The notes under the pieces are model-generated. The model saw nothing but the letters and a program-made list of their open reading frames with translations. It had not been told where the DNA came from and did not search any database. The translations under genes were made by a program, and so were the position numbers. Positions 44,635 through 54,128 of a stretch of 64,000 nt of DNA are shown piece by piece; the first letter of the stretch is position 1; the number at the start of each line of letters is the position of its first letter. This stretch comes from Candidatus Methanoplasma cognatum (GTDB lineage: Archaea; Thermoplasmatota; Thermoplasmata; Methanomassiliicoccales; Methanomethylophilaceae), in the NCBI GenBank assembly GCA_009777615.1, contig WRLM01000007.1:1-64000 (forward strand), read 5' to 3'.

Positions 44635-45903
44635 ATGTCACTCAGGGACTTTCTGGGAGAAAATGTCTGTTCTGTGAAAGAGAATACAGATCCCGATTCA
44701 ACAAAGATAACTGAGATCCTGCTCAAGGATCAGGATAAAACGGTGCTCTTTGAAAACGTGAACGGAAAGCCGGCGGCAGGGAACATTTTCTCGACGAGGA
44801 AAAAGGTTGCCGACGCCATGAATATCTCTCCGGATAAGATTGTCGAGCACATTCTTTCTGCTATCGATTCTCCCTGTGATGTCAGAGAAGTAAAAAGCCC
44901 TGAATTCATGGTCAAATCAGTTGAGGTAGATCTGACCTCGCTCCCCATCCCTAAATATTATCCAGAGGACGGCGGCCGCTACATCACGGCCGGAGTTATA
45001 GTAGCGGAATACAAAGGAAAAAAGAACATATCTTTCCACAGGATGATGGTCATGGACAAGAACAGGCTTGCCGTGAGACTTGTTCCCAGACATCTGTTCA
45101 CATTATATAACGAAGCCAAAAAGGACGGGAAGGAGCTCGGTATCTCCATCTGCATAGGGCTACCGGCAGAGGTCCTGCTCGCAGCCGCTTTGTCGATAGA
45201 TTACGGCGCGGATGAGCTGAAGGTCGCATCTTCCATGTTCAAAAAAGGCCACGGCAGACCACTTGATGTCGGAAGATGCAATAACGGGCTGCTTGTCCCC
45301 TCTTCCTCAGATTATGTCTTTGAAGGAAGGATCACTCTCGAAACAACCCCAGAAGGCCCGTTCGTCGATATCACCGGCACTTATGACGTCATCAGGGAGC
45401 AGCCGGTGATCAAGATCGACAAAATATGGTCTTGCAGAGACCCCATATTCCATCTTCTCCTTCCCGGAGGAAACGATCATTTCCTGCTGATGGGACTTCC
45501 CCGCGAACCGATGATATTGAAGACCGTAAGGCAGGCAGTTCCGAGGGTCAAAGGTGTCAGACTGACCGAAGGAGGATGCTGCTGGCTCAACGGTGTGGTA
45601 TCGATCACAAAGAACAAAGAAGGCGACGGCGTGAACGCGATACTTGCGGCGTTCACAGGCCACCCGTCTATGAAGCAGGTCATAGTGGTGGATGACGATA
45701 TCGACATATTCGATGATAGGGAGGTGGAATGGGCGGTCGCCACAAGGATGCAGGGCGACAGGATCGTGACGATACCCGGCGCAGCGGGATCATCCCTTGA
45801 CCCAAGTATAGAAGTGACAACTTACAAAGTAGGCTACGACGCCACGATACCTCTGGGGAAGGACAGGAAATACTTTGAAAAGGCCAGGATCGGCCGGAAA
45901 TAA
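44635..45903 (+). CDS. UbiD-family decarboxylase, probable anhydromevalonate phosphate decarboxylase
   Basis: 422 residues from the ATG at 44635, which follows a TATA-like TAATAATATATG by the spacing of a leaderless message. UbiD features: IPKYYPEDGGRYITAGVIVAEYKG, NISFHRMMVMDKNRLAVRL, the E-x-P region ETTPEGPFVDITGTYD, and HLLLPGG. UbiD enzymes use prenylated FMN. In most archaea the single UbiD-like protein decarboxylates trans-anhydromevalonate 5-phosphate in the modified mevalonate pathway; that assignment is by lineage, not by a specific residue. Confidence 0.85.
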   Translation: MSLRDFLGENVCSVKENTDPDSTKITEILLKDQDKTVLFENVNGKPAAGNIFSTRKKVADAMNISPDKIVEHILSAIDSPCDVREVKSPEFMVKSVEVDLTSLPIPKYYPEDGGRYITAGVIVAEYKGKKNISFHRMMVMDKNRLAVRLVPRHLFTLYNEAKKDGKELGISICIGLPAEVLLAAALSIDYGADELKVASSMFKKGHGRPLDVGRCNNGLLVPSSSDYVFEGRITLETTPEGPFVDITGTYDVIREQPVIKIDKIWSCRDPIFHLLLPGGNDHFLLMGLPREPMILKTVRQAVPRVKGVRLTEGGCCWLNGVVSITKNKEGDGVNAILAAFTGHPSMKQVIVVDDDIDIFDDREVEWAVATRMQGDRIVTIPGAAGSSLDPSIEVTTYKVGYDATIPLGKDRKYFEKARIGRK

Positions 45904-45904
45904 A

Positions 45905-47209
45905 TCAGGTCCACCAGTCCGTTTTCCTGTCTATCGTATCATTCCTGTCCGGACCGATGCTTATAAGGTCGGCCGGGGTCTTCAGGTGCTTCTCGATGAA
46001 TGCTATGTAAGCTTTCATCTCATCCGGAAGGGCGTCGTATCCTCCTCTGACGACGGACGCCGTGTCGCTCCAGTCTTTCCATCCTTTCATTGTCCTGTAT
46101 ACGGGCTTAGCCCTTTCAAGCTTCGATATCGACGCTGGAAAATATTTTGTTTCTTTTCCGTCGATCTCATACGCCACGCATATTTTCAGATCCTCATAGT
46201 CATTGAGAACATCCAATTTGGTTATCGCAAATGAAGTAAACCCGCACATCCTCGACGCATGCTCGGCGACCACGAGGTCCAGCCATCCGCATCTCCTCCC
46301 TCTCCCGGTAGTCACTCCGAACTCTCCGCCTTTTTTCTGCAAAGCGTCTGCCTCTTTTCCGAACATTTCGGAGACGAACGGCCCCGCTCCGACGCGCGTT
46401 GTGTACGCCTTCAAACAACCCACTACCTTCTCGATACGGTTCGGTGCTACCCCTGCTCCGGCGCATATCCCGCCGCCGCAGGTAGATGACGACGTCACAT
46501 ACGGATAAGTTCCGTGGTCTATATCCAGCATTGCTCCCTGCGCGCCTTCGAAAAGGACCTTCTTCCCGTTGTCCAGAGCCTCGTTGATAAGGACGGATGT
46601 ATCGCAGATGTATCTGCCGATCCTCTCTTTCCATCCTTTCATCTTACCGCAAAGCATATCGCAGTCACATCCGCAGGGTTCCGCCTCAAACATTGCCATG
46701 AGGTCTTTCTTCAGAGGCAGATTGAAATCGATCTTTTCTTTCAACAGGTCATCTTCCAAAAGATCTCCGGCGCGTATGCCTATCCTCGCGGCCTTATCCT
46801 GATAAGCGGGACCTATGCCTTTCTTGGTCGTTCCGACGACGTTGCTGCCCCGGTACTTCTCTTCGGCGCCGTCCAGTTTTTTGTGGTAGTTCATGATCAG
46901 GTGGGCTCTGTCCGATATCTTTAATCCTTCCAGAGAACCTCCGGCCTTTACGACCTGGTCCATCTCTTCAAGAAGATCTTCCACATTCACCACCGTTCCG
47001 TTCCCTATGATCGCAAGGTTGCCTTCCCTCACCACGCCGGACGGCAGGCCGTGCAGTTTGAACACCTTGTCCCCGACCTTTATAGTATGCCCGGCGTTGT
47101 TCCCCCCTTGGAAACGCACGATGAGGTCGGCGGTCTCATCGAGATAATCAGTTATTTTCCCCTTACCCTCATCGCCCCACTGGGCTCCAATGATCGCGAG
47201 ACTCGGCAA
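45905..47209 (-). CDS. purA: adenylosuccinate synthetase
   Basis: First step from IMP to AMP. 434 residues with the P-loop GAQWGDEGKGKITDYLDE, NNAGHTI, the FEGAQGAMLDIDHGTYPYVTSS signature and GRGRRCGWLDL. Start is TTG at 47209 with AGGTG a few bases before; no ATG fits. A TATA-like CTTTATAG on the minus strand (about 47240-47248) gives a very short leader. Converges on the UbiD gene with a 1-bp gap. Confidence 0.95.
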   Translation of the reverse strand: MPSLAIIGAQWGDEGKGKITDYLDETADLIVRFQGGNNAGHTIKVGDKVFKLHGLPSGVVREGNLAIIGNGTVVNVEDLLEEMDQVVKAGGSLEGLKISDRAHLIMNYHKKLDGAEEKYRGSNVVGTTKKGIGPAYQDKAARIGIRAGDLLEDDLLKEKIDFNLPLKKDLMAMFEAEPCGCDCDMLCGKMKGWKERIGRYICDTSVLINEALDNGKKVLFEGAQGAMLDIDHGTYPYVTSSSTCGGGICAGAGVAPNRIEKVVGCLKAYTTRVGAGPFVSEMFGKEADALQKKGGEFGVTTGRGRRCGWLDLVVAEHASRMCGFTSFAITKLDVLNDYEDLKICVAYEIDGKETKYFPASISKLERAKPVYRTMKGWKDWSDTASVVRGGYDALPDEMKAYIAFIEKHLKTPADLISIGPDRNDTIDRKTDWWT

Positions 47210-47420
47210 AATCGCACCTGTTGCTCTCCAACCTCTTTTGCGCTATAAAGATTGTTATCCCTTGTCAAACCGCCCATCGGGCCTTATTTTCAATACCTGC
47301 CGCGATCACTATTGGGGGTTTCCCAGATCATGGGGCGGAATCAAGTTTGGACCCGTAGATGAACTCATACCCTGATCCGGCCTTCGACGTTTTTTCTTGA
47401 AACTCTTGTGTTGTGATATA

Positions 47421-47460
47421 GGAATCGGCTAGCCATTTACTTAGCCGGTATCCTTTTTTT
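47421..47460 (+). terminator. hairpin plus T7 on the + strand with no + gene in front
   Basis: GGA-at-CGGCTA, ten-base loop, TAGCCG-gta-TCC followed by TTTTTTT, a terminator-like element pointing right. The only neighbours are minus-strand genes (purA to the left, ankyrin gene to the right), so no + transcript is accounted for. The 310-bp gap holds no other feature I can support. Confidence 0.4.
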
Positions 47461-47519
47461 AAATTATTTGCATCATTCATGCGACCATGCCGGAGATGCG
47501 GGAAAACTGACCTTGCGGT

Positions 47520-48488
47520 TCAGTTCACCGCCCCGGCGGTCACCAGCCGCTCGACGATCTCTGTGAATCCTCCTCCGGAAGCATAGTGCAAAGCGCTGTG
47601 TTCCTGATTATCGACCGCGTTTATGTCCGCTCCTTTATCGATGAGCAGCGCGGAGAAATCATTCTGCCCCCGCATAGCGGCTACGATGAGCGGAGATTCG
47701 CCCGCCTCGTTCTGGAAGTTAATGTCCGCTCCTTTATCGATTAGAGCCTGCCCCAGGAATTTATTGCCGCCCGCCGCCGCATAGTGCAGCGGGGTGTTGC
47801 CGTTCAGCAGGCGAAGGTTCGCATCCGCGCCGGCATCGAGCAGCAGGCGCGCGACATGCAGATTCCCGCGCATCGCCGCTACGACAAGGGGAGATTCGCC
47901 GTCGTTGTTGATAGCGTTCAGATCCGCTCCCGCCTTTATCAGCGCGGACACCACCTCGCTCTGGCCGTTGTGTGTTGCCTGATGGAGGGGTGTGTTGCCC
48001 GAAGAATCCTTGCTGTCCCCCATGCTGCTGAGCAGAGGGATTATATCCCGCAGGCCGTGGGCGGTGGCATAGTCCAGCGCCGTATGCCCTTCGTTGTCTT
48101 TAACGGATATGTCCGCACCCAGAGAGATCAGGTATTTGGCCGCCTCGGTGCGGTTCTCCTGGAGAGTGTATATCAGCGGTGATTTGCCGTATTTGTCTGT
48201 GAAGTTGACGTCCGCTCCAGAATCGATAAGAAGTTTCATGATCTCCTTGTTGCCGCTCTTGGATACAGCGTGTAGCGGAGCGATGCTTTCGTTGTTGGCA
48301 AGACTGACGTCCGCGCCGTTGTCTATCAGTATCTTCACTATGTCGCGCGCGCCTTTCATGCAGGCATAGAACAGTGCGGTGCATCCTGCCTGGTCGCGTT
48401 TATTGTAATTGATCCCGCCTTTTTTTACAAAGGCTTCCACTATACCTTTCTGCCCGTTCTTGCAGGCGTTCAAGAATATGTCATCCAT
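47520..48488 (-). CDS. ankyrin-repeat protein (short)
   Basis: 322 residues built almost entirely of about nine to ten ankyrin repeats (GNTPLHxA, ALIxAGADLNAINNDGESPLVVAAMRGN). No signal peptide or membrane segment. Several repeats are nearly identical in sequence, e.g. GESPLVVAAMRGN and GESPLIVAAMRGQ, pointing to recent internal duplication. It lies 10 bp after the longer ankyrin gene as the last cistron of a four-gene operon. Protein-binding scaffold; partner unknown. Confidence 0.85.
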   Translation of the reverse strand: MDDIFLNACKNGQKGIVEAFVKKGGINYNKRDQAGCTALFYACMKGARDIVKILIDNGADVSLANNESIAPLHAVSKSGNKEIMKLLIDSGADVNFTDKYGKSPLIYTLQENRTEAAKYLISLGADISVKDNEGHTALDYATAHGLRDIIPLLSSMGDSKDSSGNTPLHQATHNGQSEVVSALIKAGADLNAINNDGESPLVVAAMRGNLHVARLLLDAGADANLRLLNGNTPLHYAAAGGNKFLGQALIDKGADINFQNEAGESPLIVAAMRGQNDFSALLIDKGADINAVDNQEHSALHYASGGGFTEIVERLVTAGAVN

Positions 48489-48498
48489 GTCCTATACC

Positions 48499-50097
48499 TC
48501 ACATCTTGCTCAGAAGAAGTTTTACCAGCGGCTCATTGTTCCGTTCGACTGCGATATCGAGCGCTGTCTTTTTAGAGTTGTTTATCGCTTTTGCGTCTGC
48601 GCCGAACTCCAGAAGCATCTCGCTGAGCACCTTGGCGCCGTGTTTGTCATCATTGCGGACGGCGTGGTGCAGGGCCGTGTCGCCGTTCCTGTCGGCGGCG
48701 GCCACATCCGCGCCCTGTTCAAGAAAGACCATTTGTATGTTCTCCATTGTATCGAAATCGCCGGCACAGGCGTGCATCAGGGCGGTCTCGCCGGAGAGGT
48801 TGGGGATATTTATGTCCGCGCCGTATCTCATGATCTCATTCAGCATGTCCTTCTTCACGCTGCTCCGGTTATGGTAGCTTCCGCGGTCGGCCGCGCACCA
48901 GCGGACAAGCAGAGTGTTTCCTTTATCGTCGACCAGCATGTTGATGTCCATTCCCGTCGATATCATGCTTTTAATGATCCTGGGGATGAGCTTTTCCTCG
49001 AATACGGCCGAGTTGACCGTGGCTTTGCTGCCCATATATGCCGCGGCTGTCATACCGCGGCCGTCTTTGAAGGACGGGTCCGCACCGCATGATAGCAGTG
49101 CGTCGACAGCGTTTACTTTCAGGAATGAACAGGCGACCGCGAGGGGGGTGCGTCCTCCCAGCTTGTATTCCTCTTCATCCTTCAGACCGTTGAGGTCCGC
49201 GCCCGTCAGTGCGATGGCTTTGATCGCTTCGGCGTCCCCTTTCTCGGCCGCCTGATGGAGGGTCATTCCGCCTGCCGTTATGGCGGAACCGTCGTCATCG
49301 TCGCTCAGAGTGCCTGACAGATATGCGGCGATCTTCTTGGCGCCGTTCTCCACGGCCAGCTCCAGCATTTTTTCATCGATCTCCACACCGCCTGTGACGA
49401 AGGCCTTGACCACGCGGAAATAATCCTCAAGATGCTGGACCGCGGCCTCGAGTTTAAGCTTCGCTTTCTCCGGTGTGTTCGGCATCCATTTGTTGATGTC
49501 CTCGGCGATCTCCTCGTCGGTCTTGTTCTGCTCCTTCATGCGGCTGACTCTTTTATCATATTCCCTTTGAGCATTCTCCAGGTCCCTTTCCTTGTATCCG
49601 ACGTCAAGTATAGCGCTCTTGACGCCAGCGCCGCTTCCGCAGGCGATGTGTATGCCCGTGAGACCTTCTTTGTCCCCCATGTTCAGTTTGACCCCGCGTT
49701 CCGCCATCACCTCTACGAATTCGGCCGTCCCATTCTCGGCGGCGTAGTGGTAGCACAGCATGCCTCTGTTCTCATCCTTGCGCAGGGCGCTGACTTTGCT
49801 GTCCAGCAGGAATGCCGTCGCCTCCGCGACCGTTCCAGCCTGTTTTGGGATGTGTCTGCTTTCGTTACACATGGCCAGATGGTGCAGGAGCGTGTGTGCG
49901 TATTTGTCCGTTGCCGCCGGCGACACTCCGGCCTCGAACAGTAACTTCAGGGCTTCGGTGTGGGCAAAGTCGGCGGCGAGGAAGGCCAGTTCATTCAGCA
50001 GGTTCTCGTCCTTGTTCTCTGCGATCGCTTTTCTGTATCCCTCAAGTGCCGCCTCGCGGCCCTCTCTCTCATATTTTCTCTTGACCTCTGCGTACAT
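48499..50097 (-). CDS. ankyrin-repeat protein (long)
   Basis: 532 residues. Ankyrin repeats occupy residues ~30-185 and ~265-532 (TLLHHLAMCNESRH, GLTGIHIACGSGAG, GMTLHQAAEKGDAEAIKAI, GDTALHHAVRNDDK), separated by a charged helical insert (about 185-260, EREKDLE/AQREYDKRVSRMKEQNKTDEE-like). No export signal. Upstream is a DUF1266 gene (33-bp gap) and downstream a second ankyrin gene. Family is clear; role is not. Confidence 0.85.
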   Translation of the reverse strand: MYAEVKRKYEREGREAALEGYRKAIAENKDENLLNELAFLAADFAHTEALKLLFEAGVSPAATDKYAHTLLHHLAMCNESRHIPKQAGTVAEATAFLLDSKVSALRKDENRGMLCYHYAAENGTAEFVEVMAERGVKLNMGDKEGLTGIHIACGSGAGVKSAILDVGYKERDLENAQREYDKRVSRMKEQNKTDEEIAEDINKWMPNTPEKAKLKLEAAVQHLEDYFRVVKAFVTGGVEIDEKMLELAVENGAKKIAAYLSGTLSDDDDGSAITAGGMTLHQAAEKGDAEAIKAIALTGADLNGLKDEEEYKLGGRTPLAVACSFLKVNAVDALLSCGADPSFKDGRGMTAAAYMGSKATVNSAVFEEKLIPRIIKSMISTGMDINMLVDDKGNTLLVRWCAADRGSYHNRSSVKKDMLNEIMRYGADINIPNLSGETALMHACAGDFDTMENIQMVFLEQGADVAAADRNGDTALHHAVRNDDKHGAKVLSEMLLEFGADAKAINNSKKTALDIAVERNNEPLVKLLLSKM

Positions 50098-50130
50098 ACC
50101 GGCACTTTCCTGACGTCTTTATTCCGATGT

Positions 50131-51045
50131 TCAAAGATTGCTGATGGGGTACTTATCCAGGAACGCCCTCTTTTCGGTCAGCAACTCCAGTGCGCATATG
50201 AACGGCTCCTGATGGACACCAAGAGCGATAGCGCGGCCAAGGAGCACTGATACAACATACTCATCCCATGTCTTGAACAGCGGTTTGATCTGCGCCGCCG
50301 CCCTTTTCATGTATTCCCACGCCTCGTCCTCTTTGATATAGCCTACGTGCGTGCATATGCGGGCGAGGAGACCGACGCGGTCCAGGTCCCATGCGCGGAT
50401 CGTCTTGCACCCTGTGACCATGCTTTCCGGCAGCTCCAGGATATCCACCACTCCCTCTGCGGCAGCTTCGTAGCATTCCAAGGACTCCTCGTCCATGGAG
50501 GTCTTGCGTTTCAGGGCCCTGTAGGCGTCGATCCCGTTCTGCTGCAGTAACTCGAACTCCGGCTGATATCTAGCGGAGTGTCCATCCCCGAGAAGCCATT
50601 CGATCTTTTCCATGGCGCCGTTGCGGTTCTTGATGCCCCACCATTCTTTTAGGCTATATGCATAGGATTCCTTGTCGTCATCGGTCATCGCCAGCGTTTC
50701 GCAGGGCTCGACGTTGGTCATTATCAGGACCGCCCCTATCGGCAGGTATTTCGCTTTCTCCGGAGGAGGAGTATGTTCCGCAATGAACTCCTCCAGTTCC
50801 TCATCGTCCATGTAGCCGCCTTCTTCTTCGAAGGCTTCCGCCAGTGCCTCTGCGGCGTTCGACGTGAGCGCCTCCATGTCGCTGGAGGAGTACAACTCTG
50901 CCATCAGCCTCTGTGTTTCCTCCTGCATTTTGGCCAGGTTCTCCGGAGTTGGATTCTGCATGTATTCCGTCTGCAACTGCATCATGCGCGCTTGAATCTC
51001 CGCCGCCGTCTGGATCGGGTCCTTACTGTTGTTTGCCATTTTCAT
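50131..51045 (-). CDS. DUF1266 domain protein
   Basis: 304 residues. An N-terminal Glu/Gln-rich helical region (1-100) precedes a DUF1266 domain: SLKEWWGIKNRNGAMEKIEWLL and the core AWDLDRVGLLARICTHVGYI then EDEAWEYMKRAA and TWDEYVVSVLLGRAIALG. No signal peptide. DUF1266 proteins are mostly bacterial and of unknown function; the family has been linked to toxin-immunity neighbourhoods (from memory). Lies between a small TPR-like gene and the two ankyrin genes, all on one strand. Confidence 0.75.
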   Translation of the reverse strand: MKMANNSKDPIQTAAEIQARMMQLQTEYMQNPTPENLAKMQEETQRLMAELYSSSDMEALTSNAAEALAEAFEEEGGYMDDEELEEFIAEHTPPPEKAKYLPIGAVLIMTNVEPCETLAMTDDDKESYAYSLKEWWGIKNRNGAMEKIEWLLGDGHSARYQPEFELLQQNGIDAYRALKRKTSMDEESLECYEAAAEGVVDILELPESMVTGCKTIRAWDLDRVGLLARICTHVGYIKEDEAWEYMKRAAAQIKPLFKTWDEYVVSVLLGRAIALGVHQEPFICALELLTEKRAFLDKYPISNL

Positions 51046-51059
51046 ACCCTCTTATTCTA

Positions 51060-51557
51060 TCATTGAAGCTTCTTTTTGTATTCCTCGAATGCGGGGCCGA
51101 TCAGCCCTGACGAAAGCCGTTTTGCCTGTTCAGCCATCCCCTTTTGAAGATAGGCGTCTATGGTTGCCAGCAGGACCGCCTGCTCGGCGGCTTCGGGGAA
51201 ATGGTCGAAGAAATCCGCATCCATGGGGGTGAGGTATATTTTTTCCTTGATCTGCTCTTCCGTAAGCCGGATGTACGTTTCGCTGCTCTCGTTCATATTA
51301 CGTTTAGCGGCCGACCTGCCTTTGAGCAGGTTCAGCGTCTGCTCGAAACAAGATATCGCAGCGGAGACGTCCCCGGACAGAAAATGACACAGCCCCAGAG
51401 CAAAACGTGCTTCGGGCGCTTTTTCCGCGCCGGGCTCCGACAGGATCAGGAACGCCTGAGCGCTCCGGCCCTGCCGCAGACATTTGATCGCAAAGGATAT
51501 CCCGTCCTCGCCGCGCTTCCCGGCGGGTGCCGTTTGTGGGTTTGTATTGAAGCTCAC
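51060..51557 (-). CDS. TPR-like small hypothetical protein
   Basis: 165 residues, GTG start at 51557. The middle (FAIKCLRQGRSAQAFLILSE, ARFALGLCHFLSGDVSAAIS) has TPR-like helix pairs with small residues at turn positions. The C-terminal half (PMDADFFDHFPEAAEQAVLL) is unrecognised. First gene of the DUF1266-ankyrin operon, 14 bp before the DUF1266 ATG. Confidence 0.6.
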   Translation of the reverse strand: MSFNTNPQTAPAGKRGEDGISFAIKCLRQGRSAQAFLILSEPGAEKAPEARFALGLCHFLSGDVSAAISCFEQTLNLLKGRSAAKRNMNESSETYIRLTEEQIKEKIYLTPMDADFFDHFPEAAEQAVLLATIDAYLQKGMAEQAKRLSSGLIGPAFEEYKKKLQ

Positions 51558-51743
51558 TACGATATATAGACTACGGCCGTATTAAAAACCCACGGCGCAT
51601 TTCAGAACGTTCTTTCTGTGCTGTCAAAAACAAATATATGCTTTTCCTATCTTTTCCCCAAAAGTGCGTATGCATTTGTGCTTCCGCCTGAAAGAGCTTT
51701 GAAGAACAGAGTGGCTGATAAAGATGAACTGGGATGACGCGAT

Positions 51744-52394
51744 ATGAAAGACATCTGCTTATTCGATCTGGACGGAACCCTGACGGACTCCGGGGCCGGC
51801 ATAACACGATCGGTCAGCTATGCGCTGGAACACTTCGGGATCGGGGTGACGGACTTCGACGAGTTGAAAAAATTCATAGGTCCGCCGCTTCGCGATTCTT
51901 TCCGCGAGTACTGCAACCTTTCGGAGAAGGATACCGAGGCCGCTGTCAACAAATACCGCGAATATTATTCCAAAAAAGGCATCTTCGAGAACACTATTTA
52001 TGAAGGCGTGGTCGAGGCGTTGGATATATTGAAGGGCGCCCGCATGACCATGGCGATCGTCACATCGAAACCGACCGTTTACGCCGAAAGGGTCGCCAGG
52101 CATTTCAAGATCGAAGGATATTTCGTCCTCATCGCGGGGAGCGAACTTGACGGCACACGCGTCCGTAAATCAGAGCTCATAGAATATGCCCTCGATATCA
52201 TTGATCCTGAACGAAAGGGATCATCCGTCATGATAGGCGATCGCGAACATGACATAATCGGTGCAAGAGAAGCGGGGATCGACAGCATCGGCGTCACGTG
52301 GGGCTATGGTTCGCGCCGCGAGCTCAAAGAAGCGCAGGCAACGGCGGTAGTCGATTCGCCGAGCGAATTATGCGATACGATCCTGTCGGAATGA
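51744..52394 (+). CDS. HAD-superfamily phosphatase (phosphoglycolate phosphatase-like)
   Basis: 216 residues. Motif I LFDLDGTLTDSG, motif II VTSKP, motif III around ELIEYALD and motif IV MIGDREHDIIGAREAG. The cap helices (VSYALEHFGI, FIGPPLRDSF) match the Gph/PpaX group, with 2-phosphoglycolate or pyrophosphate as likely substrate. Divergent from the DUF1266 operon with a TATA-like AAATATATG in the gap. Confidence 0.85.
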   Translation: MKDICLFDLDGTLTDSGAGITRSVSYALEHFGIGVTDFDELKKFIGPPLRDSFREYCNLSEKDTEAAVNKYREYYSKKGIFENTIYEGVVEALDILKGARMTMAIVTSKPTVYAERVARHFKIEGYFVLIAGSELDGTRVRKSELIEYALDIIDPERKGSSVMIGDREHDIIGAREAGIDSIGVTWGYGSRRELKEAQATAVVDSPSELCDTILSE

Positions 52395-52464
52395 ATTCTG
52401 AATTAAAGCAGCGGCGGGGAACGTGCTTCATTCTTCACCTGTCTCGATTCCCAAGATACTTTTC

Positions 52465-53583
52465 TCACAAACTGTTATCAGGGCCGTCGGGGCTGGTCGT
52501 TTTGTAAATGGATATCACTTCTTTTGTGCTCAGTTCCGTTTTGAAAGAAGTGGGACTCATGTGCGAAGGGGCCGCTTTTCCGGCCCGGTTCAAAGCTTCC
52601 ATGAGGACTTCCATTCTCGGCGGGGACATCTTCGTGAAGGAAGACAGCTCGCTCACGTCATAAAGGAAGGGTTCATCGTCAAGCTCGTTCCTCCAAAGGT
52701 TCAGCATCTTCACGCATCGTCTTTCTTTCTCCAGATCACGGACCTCCATTCTTGAGAGAAGCGGCTTATCGTGCAGCGGGCCGAGCCAAAAGGGTCCCTT
52801 GTTGTGCTTTGAGTCCCTGTTTTCGGAGACAGACCTCTCAAGCGTATCGGGATCGTAATGCATGAATCCTATCTGTCCGAGGGAACGGTCGGTGGCAGCC
52901 GCGCCCTCTTCGACCTGAACATATGTCCTGAAGTAATGATCCGCATAGAAAGAAAGAAGGGGCTTCATACCTCTGTCGAATTTGGCCAATTCCTTTGCCA
53001 GGGAGCACATGAGGATGCGAAGCCCGCCTTCATGGCACATATATCCTCTTATGGGCTCTGATTGATATCTTCTTCTGCATTTACCTACCTGTGCTCCCGC
53101 CAGCGGCGCCGTGTCCGTAGCCGTTATGGCGATTATTCCTTTTTTTCTGCATCCTTTTATGGCTGGCTGAATGAAATGCACCGGGGATCCGAACGGATCG
53201 ATGTCCACATAATCAAAAGAGGATTCCGAGAAAAGCACATGCAGGTCCCTGTTCGATGCAGTGCAGTTGGAAAGCGAGTTCAGCGCGATATTATGTTCTA
53301 TGTAAGGGATGGCCTTCGGGTCTGCGTCGTTGGCTGTCACAAAAGTGTTCTCGACCTCGTTCGCGATCCTGACCCCGCGGGAGCCAGTTGCACTCATCGC
53401 GTCGGCGACCGAAATGGCGTTCCTCTGCAAAGCCCTCAGAAGCATTATGGTTATGTCCCTTCCGAACGCCATTTGTTCGTTGAAGAAAACGTCGGCGGTC
53501 CTTGTTCCGGGCCCGCGGAGCGAATGGATCTCCGGAACAAGCAGTCTTGTCCCGCCCTCTTTTATCTCAACACCCGGCGGCAT
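52465..53583 (-). CDS. trm1: tRNA (guanine26-N2)-dimethyltransferase Trm1
   Basis: Methylates G26 of tRNA with SAM. 372 residues with VFFNEQMAFGRDITI, the SAM site DAMSATGSRGVRIANEV, FDYVDIDPFGSPVHFIQPA (DPFG catalytic motif) and ITATDTAPLAG; the C-terminal part contains the Trm1-specific domain (GPFWLGPLHDK). Its ATG overlaps the THEP1 stop by one base. Confidence 0.95.
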   Translation of the reverse strand: MPPGVEIKEGGTRLLVPEIHSLRGPGTRTADVFFNEQMAFGRDITIMLLRALQRNAISVADAMSATGSRGVRIANEVENTFVTANDADPKAIPYIEHNIALNSLSNCTASNRDLHVLFSESSFDYVDIDPFGSPVHFIQPAIKGCRKKGIIAITATDTAPLAGAQVGKCRRRYQSEPIRGYMCHEGGLRILMCSLAKELAKFDRGMKPLLSFYADHYFRTYVQVEEGAAATDRSLGQIGFMHYDPDTLERSVSENRDSKHNKGPFWLGPLHDKPLLSRMEVRDLEKERRCVKMLNLWRNELDDEPFLYDVSELSSFTKMSPPRMEVLMEALNRAGKAAPSHMSPTSFKTELSTKEVISIYKTTSPDGPDNSL

Positions 53584-54128
53584 CAGACATTTTCACCGTT
53601 CATAAGGCGCAGGATCTTGTACGGAAGGATGTTCCTGTTGGTTGGGGTCACTTCGAGGACCCTCACGTCATCCCTTCTCCTTATGTCCTGCAGAAGCGGA
53701 TTCCTTGATTTTTTGTGAAGGGTCAGTATCATCGGCTTGTCGACATCCAGAGCTTCCTTCACCGCGTCTATGAACGCCTGGCTCTCTACCTCTACTTTGC
53801 CCACTTCGTCTATCACAATGATATCGCATTTTTCGCAGGCGGTCTTGATGGCGGCTATCCCCACCTGCTCGAACTTAGCCAGATCCACTCCGATCTTGCC
53901 TATCATTATCTTGCTTTCTATATCGGCGCTGGCAAAGACCTGTGTTTCCCCTGTCAGGATGTTCCTTACCGAGAACCCGATCTTCCGCTTTCCGTCGGTG
54001 AGGGGTTCGTCGATCATACCGCCTATGATCAGGTCATAATCCTTCAGCATCTCTATCACCCTGATAAGGGCGTATGTCTTCCCAGAACCGGGAAGGCCCG
54101 TGATGCCTATTTTGATGTCACTGATCAT
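53583..54128 (-). CDS. THEP1-family nucleoside-triphosphatase
   Basis: 181 residues. P-loop GLPGSGKTYAL (about residues 10-20), Walker B IIVIDEVGKVE, and GMIDEPLTDGKRKIGFSVRNI characteristic of THEP1/NTPCR. Hydrolyses NTPs in vitro; cellular role unclear. Operon with trm1. A TATA-like TATTTATAG at about 54160-54168 on the minus strand gives a short leader. Confidence 0.9.
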   Translation of the reverse strand: MISDIKIGITGLPGSGKTYALIRVIEMLKDYDLIIGGMIDEPLTDGKRKIGFSVRNILTGETQVFASADIESKIMIGKIGVDLAKFEQVGIAAIKTACEKCDIIVIDEVGKVEVESQAFIDAVKEALDVDKPMILTLHKKSRNPLLQDIRRRDDVRVLEVTPTNRNILPYKILRLMNGENV

